Assembly (NCBI GenBank): GCA_016709665.1
Contig: JADJMI010000001.1
Location: forward strand, 806,001 to 870,000
Source: Betaproteobacteria bacterium
GTDB taxonomy: Bacteria; Pseudomonadota; Gammaproteobacteria; Burkholderiales; Usitatibacteraceae
DNA: 64,000 nucleotides
Direction of reading: 5' to 3'
The position numbers and the translations under genes were made by a program. The notes under the pieces were generated by a model. It had not been told where the DNA came from. It made no database searches and was given only the letters and a program-made list of their open reading frames with translations. Shown here one piece after another: positions 35,941 through 44,304 of the stretch (within the stretch, counting starts at the first letter, position 1; each line of letters opens with the position of its first letter).

Positions 35941-37653
35941 TCAGGCCGGCTCGAGCCGGAAGACCACGCGCCCGGGTTCGTTGCGCGCGAGCGAAGCCGT
36001 GTAGCCGGACTGCGCCGCGAGCCGGGCCAATTGGTAAAGGCCGATCGCGAATCCCACGCCCCCTTCCCGGGGAATCGGTTCGTCGAACAGGATCTCCGCG
36101 ACGGACGCGGGAACGGGATCGCCGGAATCCTCGATCTCGAGGCTCGCGCGCCCCCGCGAAAGGTAAAGGGTCACCTTGATCTTCAGGCCCGGGTTCGCCT
36201 CGCGCTTTCGCCGGGCGTTCACGAGGCCGTTCTCGACGAACCCGTCGAACACGGAGGCCGGCACCATGCAGGCGCCCTCGCCATGGAGCTCGAACAGGAC
36301 GCCGCTCGCATCGGTGCGCCGCTCGAGGTCCTTCCACCACGCGTGCACGCTGCGCGGCGGCTCGCGGATCTCCACCTGCGGCGAGCGGAGCTGGTCGAGC
36401 GTCGTCTGGAGGCGGCGCGTGATCTGCGGCAGCTGGCGCGACAGCAGCTGGGCGTACTTCGCGTCGAACGATTCGTCCCGCGGCGCCGCCGACGTGAGCG
36501 TGAAGAGCGACTGGAGCAGGTTCTTGATGTCGTGCGTGAGGCGCGCGCCGGTCTCGTGGACCGCCTGCAGGTACGCATTGCGGCGCATCGCCGCCTCGCG
36601 GCGCTTGCTCTCGTAGAACTCTCCCACCACCTGCGCGAGCAGGCGCATGTGCAGGAAGAGCGCGGGAGACAGGTCGATCTCCGTGTAGAAGGTGAGGTCG
36701 ACGCCGTGAAAGGCGAAGCGCGCCGCGTCGTTCGCCTTCTCGCCGAAAGCGCCCTCGCCTTCGGGCGAGCGCCACTCGCCTCCTCGCACCCAGGGGAGTT
36801 CCGCCACCAGCGACAGCGCCTGGTGCAGGAATCGCTGCGGGTCGGGCTCGCGCTCGGCGAGGTCCGCGACGCGGCGCACCCAGATCTCGAAGGGCATGCC
36901 CACGGACATCAGGTAGCGGGACAGGTAGGTCCTGAGGCCGCCGAAGCCCTGGCGCGGGCCCCAGAGCACCGCGAGCACGATCAGCGTCCCGCCGAAGCCG
37001 ATGACGGTGAGGCCCGCGGCCGTGAAGTACTCGCCGTTCGTGTAGCGCATGAGGGCGACGGCGCCGAGCACGAGCACCACCACCAGCTGGAACACGAGCA
37101 CGGCGTAGAAGAAGTCGAAGACCTGGCGGTGGTCGTCCTCGCGCGAGTCGAAAGGCAGGAAGGCCAAGGCGACGAGCGAGAAGGGCAGCACCGACTGCAC
37201 GAAGGCCACGACCGGCGGCGGAATGACCTGGTCGCGGATCACGAGGCTCGGCACGGCCCACACGATGAGGATCGCCGCGAGATAGAAGAAGGCGACCAGG
37301 TAGAACCGTCCCTGCCGCCTCGCCTGGAGCGTGAACACCTTGCCGCCCAGGATGCCGAGCAGCACGCAGATCCAGGCCACGATGAGCCAGCCGGGCAGGA
37401 AGTAGATGATGACGCCCGTGATCGCGAGCAGCATCACGACGGCCAGGCGTTCGAGCTCCTGTTCCGCGGCGACGAACGGTTGCCAAAGCAGGAACAGGCC
37501 GAAGTGGACGATCAGCCAGATGCGCTGGAAGGCGCCGCCCGCGTCCGTGACGAGGGCGGCATGCAGCGCGAGGAGCATCGCCAGCACGATCCAGCGCCGG
37601 GCCGAAAGCAGGCGGGCGCTGAAGCCGTGGGCGGGAGGAAGCGTGGCGGACAA
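35941..37653 (-). CDS. Membrane sensor histidine kinase, PrsK-like, probable pilus regulator partner
   Basis: Six or seven membrane helices fill the N-terminal half, then a GAF-like segment, a dimerisation/phospho-acceptor helix with THDIKNLLQSLF (H374 from the start used here) and an HATPase domain with FDGFVENGLVNA and VGFAIGLYQLARLA. HDIKN resembles PrsK-type kinases. The start is uncertain: TTG at 37653 gives 570 aa; a GTG at 37779 would extend through the inverted repeat upstream of the pilin promoter and is unlikely; the first ATG removes the first helix. No response regulator gene is adjacent, so the sigma54 activator at 18184 is the natural partner. Convergent with the minor-pilin genes. 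Confidence 0.85.
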   Translation of the reverse strand: MSATLPPAHGFSARLLSARRWIVLAMLLALHAALVTDAGGAFQRIWLIVHFGLFLLWQPFVAAEQELERLAVVMLLAITGVIIYFLPGWLIVAWICVLLGILGGKVFTLQARRQGRFYLVAFFYLAAILIVWAVPSLVIRDQVIPPPVVAFVQSVLPFSLVALAFLPFDSREDDHRQVFDFFYAVLVFQLVVVLVLGAVALMRYTNGEYFTAAGLTVIGFGGTLIVLAVLWGPRQGFGGLRTYLSRYLMSVGMPFEIWVRRVADLAEREPDPQRFLHQALSLVAELPWVRGGEWRSPEGEGAFGEKANDAARFAFHGVDLTFYTEIDLSPALFLHMRLLAQVVGEFYESKRREAAMRRNAYLQAVHETGARLTHDIKNLLQSLFTLTSAAPRDESFDAKYAQLLSRQLPQITRRLQTTLDQLRSPQVEIREPPRSVHAWWKDLERRTDASGVLFELHGEGACMVPASVFDGFVENGLVNARRKREANPGLKIKVTLYLSRGRASLEIEDSGDPVPASVAEILFDEPIPREGGVGFAIGLYQLARLAAQSGYTASLARNEPGRVVFRLEPA

Positions 37654-37752
37654 GGGGGCGGGCGCAGTCGGAACCGGGGAATTAAAGCACGGTCGGAGGC
37701 TGCGGACCGGGACGGTGGCGCTGCGGCAATGCGGGCGCCTGTCGGGGGAACC

Positions 37753-37780
37753 GACACCCGGTGTCCGGATTCTCGACACC
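37753..37780. promoter_or_regulatory. Palindrome GACACC-C-GGTGTC plus third half-site, candidate activator-binding site
   Basis: A perfect inverted repeat of 6-bp arms with a one-base centre (37753-37765), followed 10 bp later by another CGACACC (37774-37780). It lies about 95 bp upstream of the sigma54 promoter -24 element, where enhancer-binding proteins usually bind. The likely ligand is the Fis-type HTH of the regulator at 18184; that pairing is inference. Confidence 0.5.
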
Positions 37781-37854
37781 CTGCGGGCGCCCGGAGGCCG
37801 GCGCCAACCCCGTCAGGACCATTACATCCTTAATTTTCAACAGGATAGACATTG

Positions 37855-37870
37855 TGGCACGGTGGTTGCA
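37855..37870 (+). promoter_or_regulatory. Consensus sigma54 (RpoN) promoter of the pilin unit
   Basis: TGGCACG-GTGG-TTGCA, an exact match to the -24/-12 consensus with the correct spacing. Predicted start near 37881, then a 39-aa ORF at 37905 and the pilin gene at 38057. An A+T-rich tract (37821-37853) lies between promoter and palindrome and could help bending. Confidence 0.85.
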
Positions 37871-37904
37871 TAGTACTCGGCGTACCCCACCACCCGGAGT
37901 CACC

Positions 37905-38024
37905 ATGAATCGACCTGCCGCCCAGAAGCACCCCCTCGCCCTCGTCGTGCTCGGCTCGGGTCTCGCGCTCGGCATCGTGCTCCAGGCCATCCAGTTCCTG
38001 CGTAGCGCGGGCTGGGCAGGCTGA
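37905..38024 (+). CDS. Small single-span membrane peptide upstream of the pilin (39 aa)
   Basis: An unrecognised small ORF: MNRPAAQKHP, one hydrophobic segment LALVVLGSGLALGIVLQAI, then QFLRSAGWAG. A GGAG lies 6 bp before its ATG and the sigma54 promoter 35 bp upstream, so it would be the first cistron of the pilin transcript. It has no pilin leader. It may be a leader peptide or assembly accessory; with so short an ORF, chance is possible. Confidence 0.45.
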   Translation: MNRPAAQKHPLALVVLGSGLALGIVLQAIQFLRSAGWAG

Positions 38025-38056
38025 ACCGGGGTAGTCGTCTTCCATCGGAGAGAACC

Positions 38057-38734
38057 ATGAAATCGCAACAATCGGGCTTCACCCTCGTCGAAATCGCGAT
38101 CGTGCTCGTGATCATCGGCCTCCTGCTCGGCGGCATCCTCAAGGGCCAGGAACTGATCAACAGCGCGAAGGTGAAAAATCTCGCGAACGACTTCCGCGTC
38201 ATCCCGACGTACATCTACGGTTACCAGGACAAGTTCAAGTCCCTGCCCGGCGATGATTCGGCCGCCGCGACCCACATCAACGGCGCCACCAATGCGACGA
38301 CACCCGGCGCCCCCAACACGGTGGGCAACGGCGTGATCGCCGGCTCGCCGCTGTCGGCCACCCAGACCGACGAATCGTACCTTTTCTGGCAGCACGTCCG
38401 CCTCGCGAACCTGGCGGCCGGCCCCACGGCGGCGGCGGATCCGGACTACCGCCCGAAGAACGCGGTAGGGGGCAACATCGGCATCGCCAGCCTCGTGAAC
38501 GCGGGCGGCCTCGCCAACGCGGTCATCACGGCGCCCACCGCGATGAACGGCACGTACCAGATCTGTTCGGAGGCGGTTCTCGGCAAGTTCGCCAAGCAGC
38601 TCGACGTGCAGATGGATGACGGCAACACCCAGACGGGCTCGATGCGCTCCTCGCTGATGACCGCGCAGGCCACGGCGATCGCCACCGCCGCAATCGACGA
38701 CGCGACGCCTTATCTCGTCTGCTACTCGTTCTAG
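38057..38734 (+). CDS. Type IV prepilin, probable major pilin
   Basis: A 225-aa prepilin: leader MKSQQSG, then FTLVEIAIVLVIIGLLLGG with Glu at +5. After the helix comes KGQELINSAKVKNLANDFR and YQDKFKSLPGDDSAA, a known prepilin subfamily pattern. Two cysteines near the C-terminus (ICSEAV and LVCYSF) could form the pilin disulfide loop. A strong GGAGAG site precedes the ATG. It is the only pilin gene here with its own sigma54 promoter and its own terminator, which argues for high-level regulated expression as the main subunit. Confidence 0.88.
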   Translation: MKSQQSGFTLVEIAIVLVIIGLLLGGILKGQELINSAKVKNLANDFRVIPTYIYGYQDKFKSLPGDDSAAATHINGATNATTPGAPNTVGNGVIAGSPLSATQTDESYLFWQHVRLANLAAGPTAAADPDYRPKNAVGGNIGIASLVNAGGLANAVITAPTAMNGTYQICSEAVLGKFAKQLDVQMDDGNTQTGSMRSSLMTAQATAIATAAIDDATPYLVCYSF

Positions 38735-38757
38735 CCTTTCCGGCTGCACCCCACCTG

Positions 38758-38783
38758 AAAAGCCCGCCTCCCGGCGGGCTTTT
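38758..38783. terminator. Bidirectional intrinsic terminator
   Basis: Perfect 11-bp stem AAAAGCCCGCC / GGCGGGCTTTT with a TCCC loop. It lies 23 bp after the pilin stop and 11 bp beyond the antiporter stop on the opposite strand, so it serves both. Confidence 0.88.
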
Positions 38784-38794
38784 CCATTTGCCCG

Positions 38795-40762
38795 CTACCC
38801 CTGCAGGATCCGCATCTCCGCCTTCGCGAGCGCCTCCTGCGTGCCCATGAGCACGACGATGTCGTTCTCGCGAAGCCGCATGCCGCTCGAGGGGTTCGTC
38901 TCGCGCACGCCCTGCCGGCGCACCGCCGTCACCTCGACCTCCATCGCATCGAGGTTCATGCTCTCCAGCGTGCGGCCGACGCAGGCGGCGCTCGGGCCGA
39001 TCATCACCGAGCGCAACCGCCGCTGGACGGCATCGGACTCCGTCTCGGTATCCGTCGCGCCGGGAAAGAAGCCGCTCATCAGGTGGTAGCGCTCCGAGCG
39101 CACCTCGCGAAGACGGCGCAGCACCCGGTTCATCGGCACGCCGAGCAGCATCATGGTCTGCGTGGCGAGCATGAGCGAGCCCTCGACCACCTCGGCCACG
39201 ATCTCGGCGGCGCCCGCCTCCCGCAGCTTGCCCACGTCCGTGTCGTCCCACGTCCGGACGATGACCGGCAGCTCCGGCCGCATCTCCCTCACGTGCGCCA
39301 GGATCGACAGGGCCTTGGGCGTATCCGCGAAGCTCACCACCACCGCCACCGCGCGTGAAATTGCCGCGGCGGCGAGCACCTCGCGGCGCGACGCGTCGCC
39401 GTACACGACCGAGTCGCCGGCCGCGGCCGCCTGCCTCACCCGCTCGGGGTCCGCGTCGAGCGCGATCACCTGCAGGCCCTCGCGCTCGAGAAACCGCGAA
39501 AGCGCCTGGCCGCTGCGCCCATAGCCGCACACGATCACGTGCCCCTGCGTCGCCATCGTCTTCACCGCGAGCTGGTGCAGGGCCATCGCCCGCTGCGTCC
39601 ACTCGCTCTCCACGAAGTAGAGGACGATCCGCTCGCTCTTCGCCATGAGGAGCGGCGTGAGCACCATCGACAGGAGGGCCGCGGCGAGCACCACCTGAAG
39701 CGTCTGCGCGTCGAGCGCCGATTCCTTGCCCGCCAGGGCGAGCAGCACGAAGCCGAACTCGCCCGCCGGCGCCAGGGCCAGCGCGCAGCGAAGCGCCGTC
39801 GGCTTCTCGTTGCCGAAGGCGCGGGCCAGCCCGAAGATCACCACGAACTTGAGCGCGAGCAGGGCCACGAGCACGAGCGCCACGAGCTTCCACTGCGCCA
39901 CCACCACCGAGGGCGCGAGCAGCATGCCGATGGTCACGAAGAAGAACCCGAGCAGCACGTCGCGGAACGGCTTGATGTAGTCCTCGACCTGGTAGCGGTA
40001 CTCCGTCTCCGAGATGAGCATGCCCGCGAGGAAGGACCCCAGGGCGAGCGAAAGCCCCGCCAGTTCCGTGAGCCACGCGAGACCGAGCGTCACGAGCAGC
40101 ACGAAGAGGACGAAGAGCTCCGAGGACTTCTGCCGAGCGACCAGGTTGAAGAGCGGTCGCATGGCCTTCTGGCCGATGAAGAGCACGAGCGCGAGCACGA
40201 CCGCGGCCTTGGCGAGCGCGATGCCCATCGCCCCGGCCAGCGCGTCCGGCGGCAGCGCGAGGGCCGGGATGAACACGAGGAGCGGGATCACCGCGAGGTC
40301 CTGGAAGAGCAGCACGCCCATGATCTGGCGTCCGGCGGGCGTGTGCAGCTGCGCCTGCTCGGAGAGCGTCTTCGAGACGATGGCCGTCGACGACATCGCG
40401 AGCACGCCGCCCACGATGAGGCCCGTCTGCCAGGTCTGGCCGGCGCCGAGCGCCACGAGGGCCGCCACCGCGAGGACGATCGCCACCTGCAGGCCGCCGA
40501 ATCCGAAGACGGTGCGGCGCATCGCCATGAGCTGCGGCAGGCTGAACTCGAGCCCCACCGAGAACATGAGGAAGACGACGCCGAACTCCGCGAGGTAGCG
40601 CTGCTCCTCGGTGGCCGAGACGATGCCGAGCGCCCCCGGGCCGATGACCGCGCCGACGAGGAGGTAACCCAGGATCGCGGGCATCGACAGGCGCCGGAAC
40701 AGCACGACGACCGCGACGACGGAACCCAGGAGGATCAGGGCGACTGGCAGGGCTTCGTGCAT
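38795..40762 (-). CDS. Kef-type K+/H+ antiporter (CPA2) with RCK domain
   Basis: A 655-aa monovalent cation:proton antiporter-2. About twelve membrane helices (to ~380) contain LVGAVIGPGALGI and LLFQDLAVIPLL. A Rossmann-type RCK/TrkA-N domain follows (HVIVCGYGRSGQALS, about 408 onward), then a TrkA-C domain at the end. KefB/KefC of E. coli are glutathione-gated K+ efflux systems; whether this protein is glutathione-gated cannot be read from sequence. No kefG/kefF-type quinone oxidoreductase is adjacent. Single gene, divergent from kdsD. Confidence 0.9.
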   Translation of the reverse strand: MHEALPVALILLGSVVAVVVLFRRLSMPAILGYLLVGAVIGPGALGIVSATEEQRYLAEFGVVFLMFSVGLEFSLPQLMAMRRTVFGFGGLQVAIVLAVAALVALGAGQTWQTGLIVGGVLAMSSTAIVSKTLSEQAQLHTPAGRQIMGVLLFQDLAVIPLLVFIPALALPPDALAGAMGIALAKAAVVLALVLFIGQKAMRPLFNLVARQKSSELFVLFVLLVTLGLAWLTELAGLSLALGSFLAGMLISETEYRYQVEDYIKPFRDVLLGFFFVTIGMLLAPSVVVAQWKLVALVLVALLALKFVVIFGLARAFGNEKPTALRCALALAPAGEFGFVLLALAGKESALDAQTLQVVLAAALLSMVLTPLLMAKSERIVLYFVESEWTQRAMALHQLAVKTMATQGHVIVCGYGRSGQALSRFLEREGLQVIALDADPERVRQAAAAGDSVVYGDASRREVLAAAAISRAVAVVVSFADTPKALSILAHVREMRPELPVIVRTWDDTDVGKLREAGAAEIVAEVVEGSLMLATQTMMLLGVPMNRVLRRLREVRSERYHLMSGFFPGATDTETESDAVQRRLRSVMIGPSAACVGRTLESMNLDAMEVEVTAVRRQGVRETNPSSGMRLRENDIVVLMGTQEALAKAEMRILQG

Positions 40763-40794
40763 CTTCGGGGGCGGGGCGCCGAGGGGCTATCCCT

Positions 40795-40800
40795 TATACT
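40795..40800 (+). promoter_or_regulatory. -10 element placed for a leaderless kdsD transcript
   Basis: TATACT ends exactly 6 bp before the kdsD ATG and no Shine-Dalgarno sequence precedes that ATG. The predicted transcript would begin at or next to the start codon. Same arrangement at three other genes in the window. Confidence 0.45.
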
Positions 40801-40806
40801 TTCGCC

Positions 40807-41811
40807 ATGCCAAATCTACACCATCCCGCAGGTCCCGCCGCCGCCGCGGCGGTGCTCGTCCGTGCGCGCGAGGTCCTGGAGATCGAGGCCGACGCCATCC
40901 GACGCCTCATCGGCCGGCTGGACGGGGCGTTCGTGGCCGCGCACGACATCGTTCTCGCCGCGAAGGGACGCGTGGTGGTGACGGGCATGGGCAAGAGCGG
41001 CCACGTGGGCGGCAAGATCGCCTCGACGCTCGCTTCCACGGGAACGCCCGCCTTCTTCATGCACCCCGGCGAGGCGAGCCACGGCGACCTGGGCATGATC
41101 ATGGCCGAGGACGTGGTGATCGCCATCTCCAACTCCGGCGAGTCCGACGAGATCCTGCGCATCCTGCCGCTCATCAAGCGGCGCGGCGCCAAGGTCATCT
41201 CGATCACGGGCCGGCCGCAGTCCACCCTCGCCCGCGAGTCGGACGTGCACCTGGATGCGGCCGTCGAGAAGGAAGCCTGCCCCATGAACCTGGCCCCGAC
41301 CGCGAGCACCACCGCGGTACTCGCGCTGGGCGACGCGCTCGCCGTGGCCCTGCTGGAATCGCGCGGCTTCGGCAGCGAGGACTACGCGCTCGCCCACCCC
41401 GGCGGCGCGCTCGGCAGGAAGCCCCTGCTGCATGTGGCCGACGTCATGCACACGGGCGAGCGGCTGCCGAGCGTCCCGACGGGCGCCACGCTCAAGGAGG
41501 CCATCCTCGAGATGTCGCAGAAGGGCCTGGGAATGACCGCCATCGTGGATGCGGAAGGCCGTGTCGCCGGGCTCTTCACGGACGGCGACCTGCGCCGCAC
41601 GCTCGAGAAGCACGACGACATCCGCGGCCTGGGCGTCTCGGATGTCATGACGCGCAACCCGCGCACCATCGGCCCGGCGCGGCTCGCGGCGGAGGCCGCC
41701 CAGGTCATGCAGGCCCACCGCGTGAGCGGGCGCCTGCTCGTCGTGGACGAATCGAACCGGCTGGTCGGCGCGCTGCACGTGGACGACCTGCTGCGCGCGG
41801 GCGTCATCTAG
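40807..41811 (+). CDS. kdsD: D-arabinose 5-phosphate isomerase
   Basis: Interconverts ribulose 5-phosphate and arabinose 5-phosphate, the first step of KDO synthesis. The 334-aa protein has an N-terminal SIS domain (GMGKSGHVGGKIAS, SNSGESDE, and EKEACPMNLAPTAST) and two CBS domains (from about 205: VADVMHTG, and VSDVMTRNPRTI). First gene of kdsD-kdsC-lptC-lptA-lptB-rpoN; 4 bp before kdsC. Confidence 0.96.
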   Translation: MPNLHHPAGPAAAAAVLVRAREVLEIEADAIRRLIGRLDGAFVAAHDIVLAAKGRVVVTGMGKSGHVGGKIASTLASTGTPAFFMHPGEASHGDLGMIMAEDVVIAISNSGESDEILRILPLIKRRGAKVISITGRPQSTLARESDVHLDAAVEKEACPMNLAPTASTTAVLALGDALAVALLESRGFGSEDYALAHPGGALGRKPLLHVADVMHTGERLPSVPTGATLKEAILEMSQKGLGMTAIVDAEGRVAGLFTDGDLRRTLEKHDDIRGLGVSDVMTRNPRTIGPARLAAEAAQVMQAHRVSGRLLVVDESNRLVGALHVDDLLRAGVI

Positions 41812-41815
41812 CGTC

Positions 41816-42337
41816 ATGGATGCCCAGGCCCGCGCCCGCGGCATTCGCCTCGCGCTCTTCGACGTGGACGGCGTGCTCACGGACGGGCGTCTCTGGTACG
41901 GGGCCGAGGGCGAGGCGCTCAAGTCCTTCCACATCCTGGACGGCCACGGGCTCAAGATGCTCTCGGCTACGGGCGTCGCGACCGGCCTGCTCTCGGGCCG
42001 CGCATCGCCCGCCACGGCCGCGAGGGCCCGCGAGCTGGGTCTCGCCCACGTGATGCTCGGCGTCACGGACAAGCTCGCGCGGTTCGAGGAACTCGCGGCC
42101 CGCCTGGGGCTCGAGCCTTCGCAGTGCGCCTTCGTGGGCGACGACCTGCCGGACCTGCCGGTGATGCGGGCGTGCGGGTTCGCCGTCGCGGTCGCCAATG
42201 CGGTCGCCGAGGTGAAGGCCGCCGCGCACCACGTGACGACGACGCGTGGGGGCGAAGGCGCGGTGCGCGAGTTCTGCGAGTTCGTGATGCGCGCGCAGGG
42301 CACCCTGGACGCCTCGCCCGGCCGGTACCGGGCCTAG
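41816..42337 (+). CDS. kdsC: 3-deoxy-D-manno-octulosonate 8-phosphate phosphatase
   Basis: HAD-family phosphatase (173 aa) that releases KDO from KDO-8-phosphate. The nucleophile motif is LFDVDGVLTDG, motif II is LSGRAS, and motif III is VGDDLPDLPVM. The lack of a cap domain fits the tetrameric KdsC type. Confidence 0.95.
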   Translation: MDAQARARGIRLALFDVDGVLTDGRLWYGAEGEALKSFHILDGHGLKMLSATGVATGLLSGRASPATAARARELGLAHVMLGVTDKLARFEELAARLGLEPSQCAFVGDDLPDLPVMRACGFAVAVANAVAEVKAAAHHVTTTRGGEGAVREFCEFVMRAQGTLDASPGRYRA

Positions 42338-42350
42338 GGAAGCGCCCCGC

Positions 42351-42920
42351 GTGATCCGACCGTCCTCGTGGCTTCCGCTCGGCGTGCTCGCGCTGCTGGT
42401 CGCGCTCACGGTGTGGCTCGACGGCCTCGTGCAGCCCGCTCCCGCGCGCACCGACGGCAAGGCCCGCCACGACCCCGACCTCATCGTCGAGAATTTCCGC
42501 GCGAACAAGCTCGGCGAGGACGGCCGGGTGCTCTACACCCTCACGGCGCGCAAGATGGTACATTACCCCGACGACGAGTCCGCCCTCCTCGAGCGGATCG
42601 CCTTCAAGGCCGAGCAACCCCGCCAGCCGAAGGTGGCGATCACCTCCGACACGGGCCGGCTCCTGGAAGGCGGAGACAAGGTCTGGTTCGAAGGCAATGT
42701 CGTGCTCGTCCGGGACGCCGACACGCGCGTGGCGGCATCGAGACTCACCACCGACCGGCTCCTCGTGCTTCCCGATGAAGGCATCGCCCGCACCACGAGC
42801 GCCGTGGTCCTCGAGAACGCCGACGGCCGTGTCGAGGCAGCGGGACTCGAACTGAACAACCAGTCGCGCACGGCCCGCCTCGACAGGGTGCGCGCGACCT
42901 ACAAGCCCCCCCGACGCTGA
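42351..42920 (+). CDS. lptC: LPS export protein LptC
   Basis: Bitopic periplasmic bridge protein of the Lpt machine (189 aa). A single N-terminal helix (about 6-24) precedes a beta-jellyroll domain with DLIVENFRANKLGEDGR and TSDTGRLLEGGDKVWFEGNV. GTG start; the stop overlaps the lptA ATG by one base. Confidence 0.93.
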   Translation: MIRPSSWLPLGVLALLVALTVWLDGLVQPAPARTDGKARHDPDLIVENFRANKLGEDGRVLYTLTARKMVHYPDDESALLERIAFKAEQPRQPKVAITSDTGRLLEGGDKVWFEGNVVLVRDADTRVAASRLTTDRLLVLPDEGIARTTSAVVLENADGRVEAAGLELNNQSRTARLDRVRATYKPPRR

Positions 42921-43493
42921 TGCGCACACTCATCCTCGCCCTCGCCCTCGCCCTCCCTCGCGCCCGCCGCGCGGGCCGAGAAGGCCGATCGCGAGAAGGA
43001 GATCCAGGTGCTCGCCGATCGCCTCACGGCCGACGACACCAAGCGCGAGGCCGTCTACGACGGCAACGTGATCGTGACGCAAGGCACGCTTCGCGTCGTC
43101 GCGGCGCGCATCGTCGTGCGCGAGGACGCGGAGGGCTACCGCAGCTTCGTCGCCACCGGCGGCCCGGTCACCTTCCGCCAGAAGCGCGACAAGACCGAAG
43201 ACTGGGTCGAGGGCGAGGCCCAGCGCGCCGAGTTCGACGACCGCACGGATCTCCTCAAGCTCATCACGCAGGCGCGGCTGAAGAGCGCGCAGGGCGAGAT
43301 CACGGGCGAGTTCATCTCCTACGACCGCGGCCGCGATTTCTTCCAGGTCACCGGCGGGACGCCGGGCGCGGCGGCGGGCACCGGCTCGCGCGTCAAGGCG
43401 ACGATCGTCCCGCCGAAGAAGGGCGCGGAAGCCGGAAAGGCCGCGCCCGCCGTGGAACTCAAGCCCGACCGCGCGCCGGGCACGGGCGGGTGA
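42920..43493 (+). CDS. lptA: LPS transport periplasmic protein LptA (frameshift in signal peptide)
   Basis: Periplasmic jellyroll protein that forms the LPS bridge. The mature part, EKEIQVLADRLTADDTKREA then VYDGNVIVTQGTLRV, is clear and continuous to the stop. The signal peptide starts MRTLILALALALP in one frame but the mature part is in another; the switch lies at about 42945-42965 in a CTCGCC repeat tract. Removing one C gives LALLAPAARAEKADREKE, a normal signal and about 190 aa. As LptA is essential where studied, a sequence error in the repeat is most likely. A 450-aa reading from the lptA ATG into lptB is an artefact of this shift. Confidence 0.85.
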
Positions 43494-44272
43494 GCGTGGC
43501 GGCCAACGCGCCGGCCCCCCACCTCGCGCTCGTGAAGCCCGAGGCCGGCGCCGCGGTGCTGCGCGCCGAGGCGCTCATGAAGCGCTACAAGAAGCGCACC
43601 GTGGTCTCCGACGTCTCGCTCGACGTCGCAAGCGGCGAAGTGGTGGGGCTTCTCGGCCCCAACGGCGCGGGCAAGACCACGTGCTTCTACATGATCCTCG
43701 GGCTCGTGCCGATCGACCAGGGCTCGGTCACGCTCGACGGGCGCGACGTGACGCACCTGCCCATCTATCGCCGTTCGCGCCTGGGCCTGTCGTACCTGCC
43801 GCAGGAGGCCTCGATCTTCCGGCGCCTCAACGTGGCGCAGAACATCCAGGCCGTCCTCGAGCTCCAGGGCCTCGGCGAGGACGAAGTCGCCCAGCGCCTG
43901 GAGAACCTGCTGGACGACCTGCACATCGGCCACCTGCGCGCGAGCCCGGCCGTCTCGCTCTCCGGGGGCGAGCGTCGCCGCGTCGAGATCGCCCGCGCGC
44001 TCGCGACCAACCCGCGGTTCATCCTGCTCGACGAGCCTTTCGCCGGGGTCGATCCCATCGCCGTGATCGACATCCAGCAGATCATCCGTTTCCTCAAGGA
44101 CCGCGGTATCGGCGTGCTCATCACCGATCACAATGTCCGCGAGACGCTCGGCATCTGCGACCACGCGTACATCATCAACCAGGGCACGGTCCTCGCCTTC
44201 GGGAAGCCCGAGGAAATCATCTATAATGAGGCCGTCCGAAAGGTGTACCTCGGGGAGAATTTCCGCCTCTAG
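43490..44272 (+). CDS. lptB: LPS export ABC transporter ATPase LptB
   Basis: Motor ATPase of LPS transport (260 aa). Walker A GPNGAGKTTCFYM, Q-loop LPQEASIFRRL, signature LSGGERRRVEIARAL, Walker B RFILLDEPFAGVDP and H-loop ITDHNVRETL. GTG at 43490 overlaps the lptA stop (GTGA). The N-terminus has about 20 residues before the ABC core. Confidence 0.96.
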   Translation: MSVAANAPAPHLALVKPEAGAAVLRAEALMKRYKKRTVVSDVSLDVASGEVVGLLGPNGAGKTTCFYMILGLVPIDQGSVTLDGRDVTHLPIYRRSRLGLSYLPQEASIFRRLNVAQNIQAVLELQGLGEDEVAQRLENLLDDLHIGHLRASPAVSLSGGERRRVEIARALATNPRFILLDEPFAGVDPIAVIDIQQIIRFLKDRGIGVLITDHNVRETLGICDHAYIINQGTVLAFGKPEEIIYNEAVRKVYLGENFRL

Positions 44273-44304
44273 CGCCCCCCGCTACAAGCCCCGCGGTTTT
44301 CGAC

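Noticed and set aside
37701..37779. Upstream GTG start (37779) for the pilus kinase
   Set aside because: Would add a basic, unconserved segment running through the inverted repeat; the TTG at 37653 gives a normal N-terminus.
42920..44272. A 450-aa reading joining the lptA start to lptB
   Set aside because: Caused by the frame break in the lptA signal peptide; the middle part is not LptA-like while another frame is.
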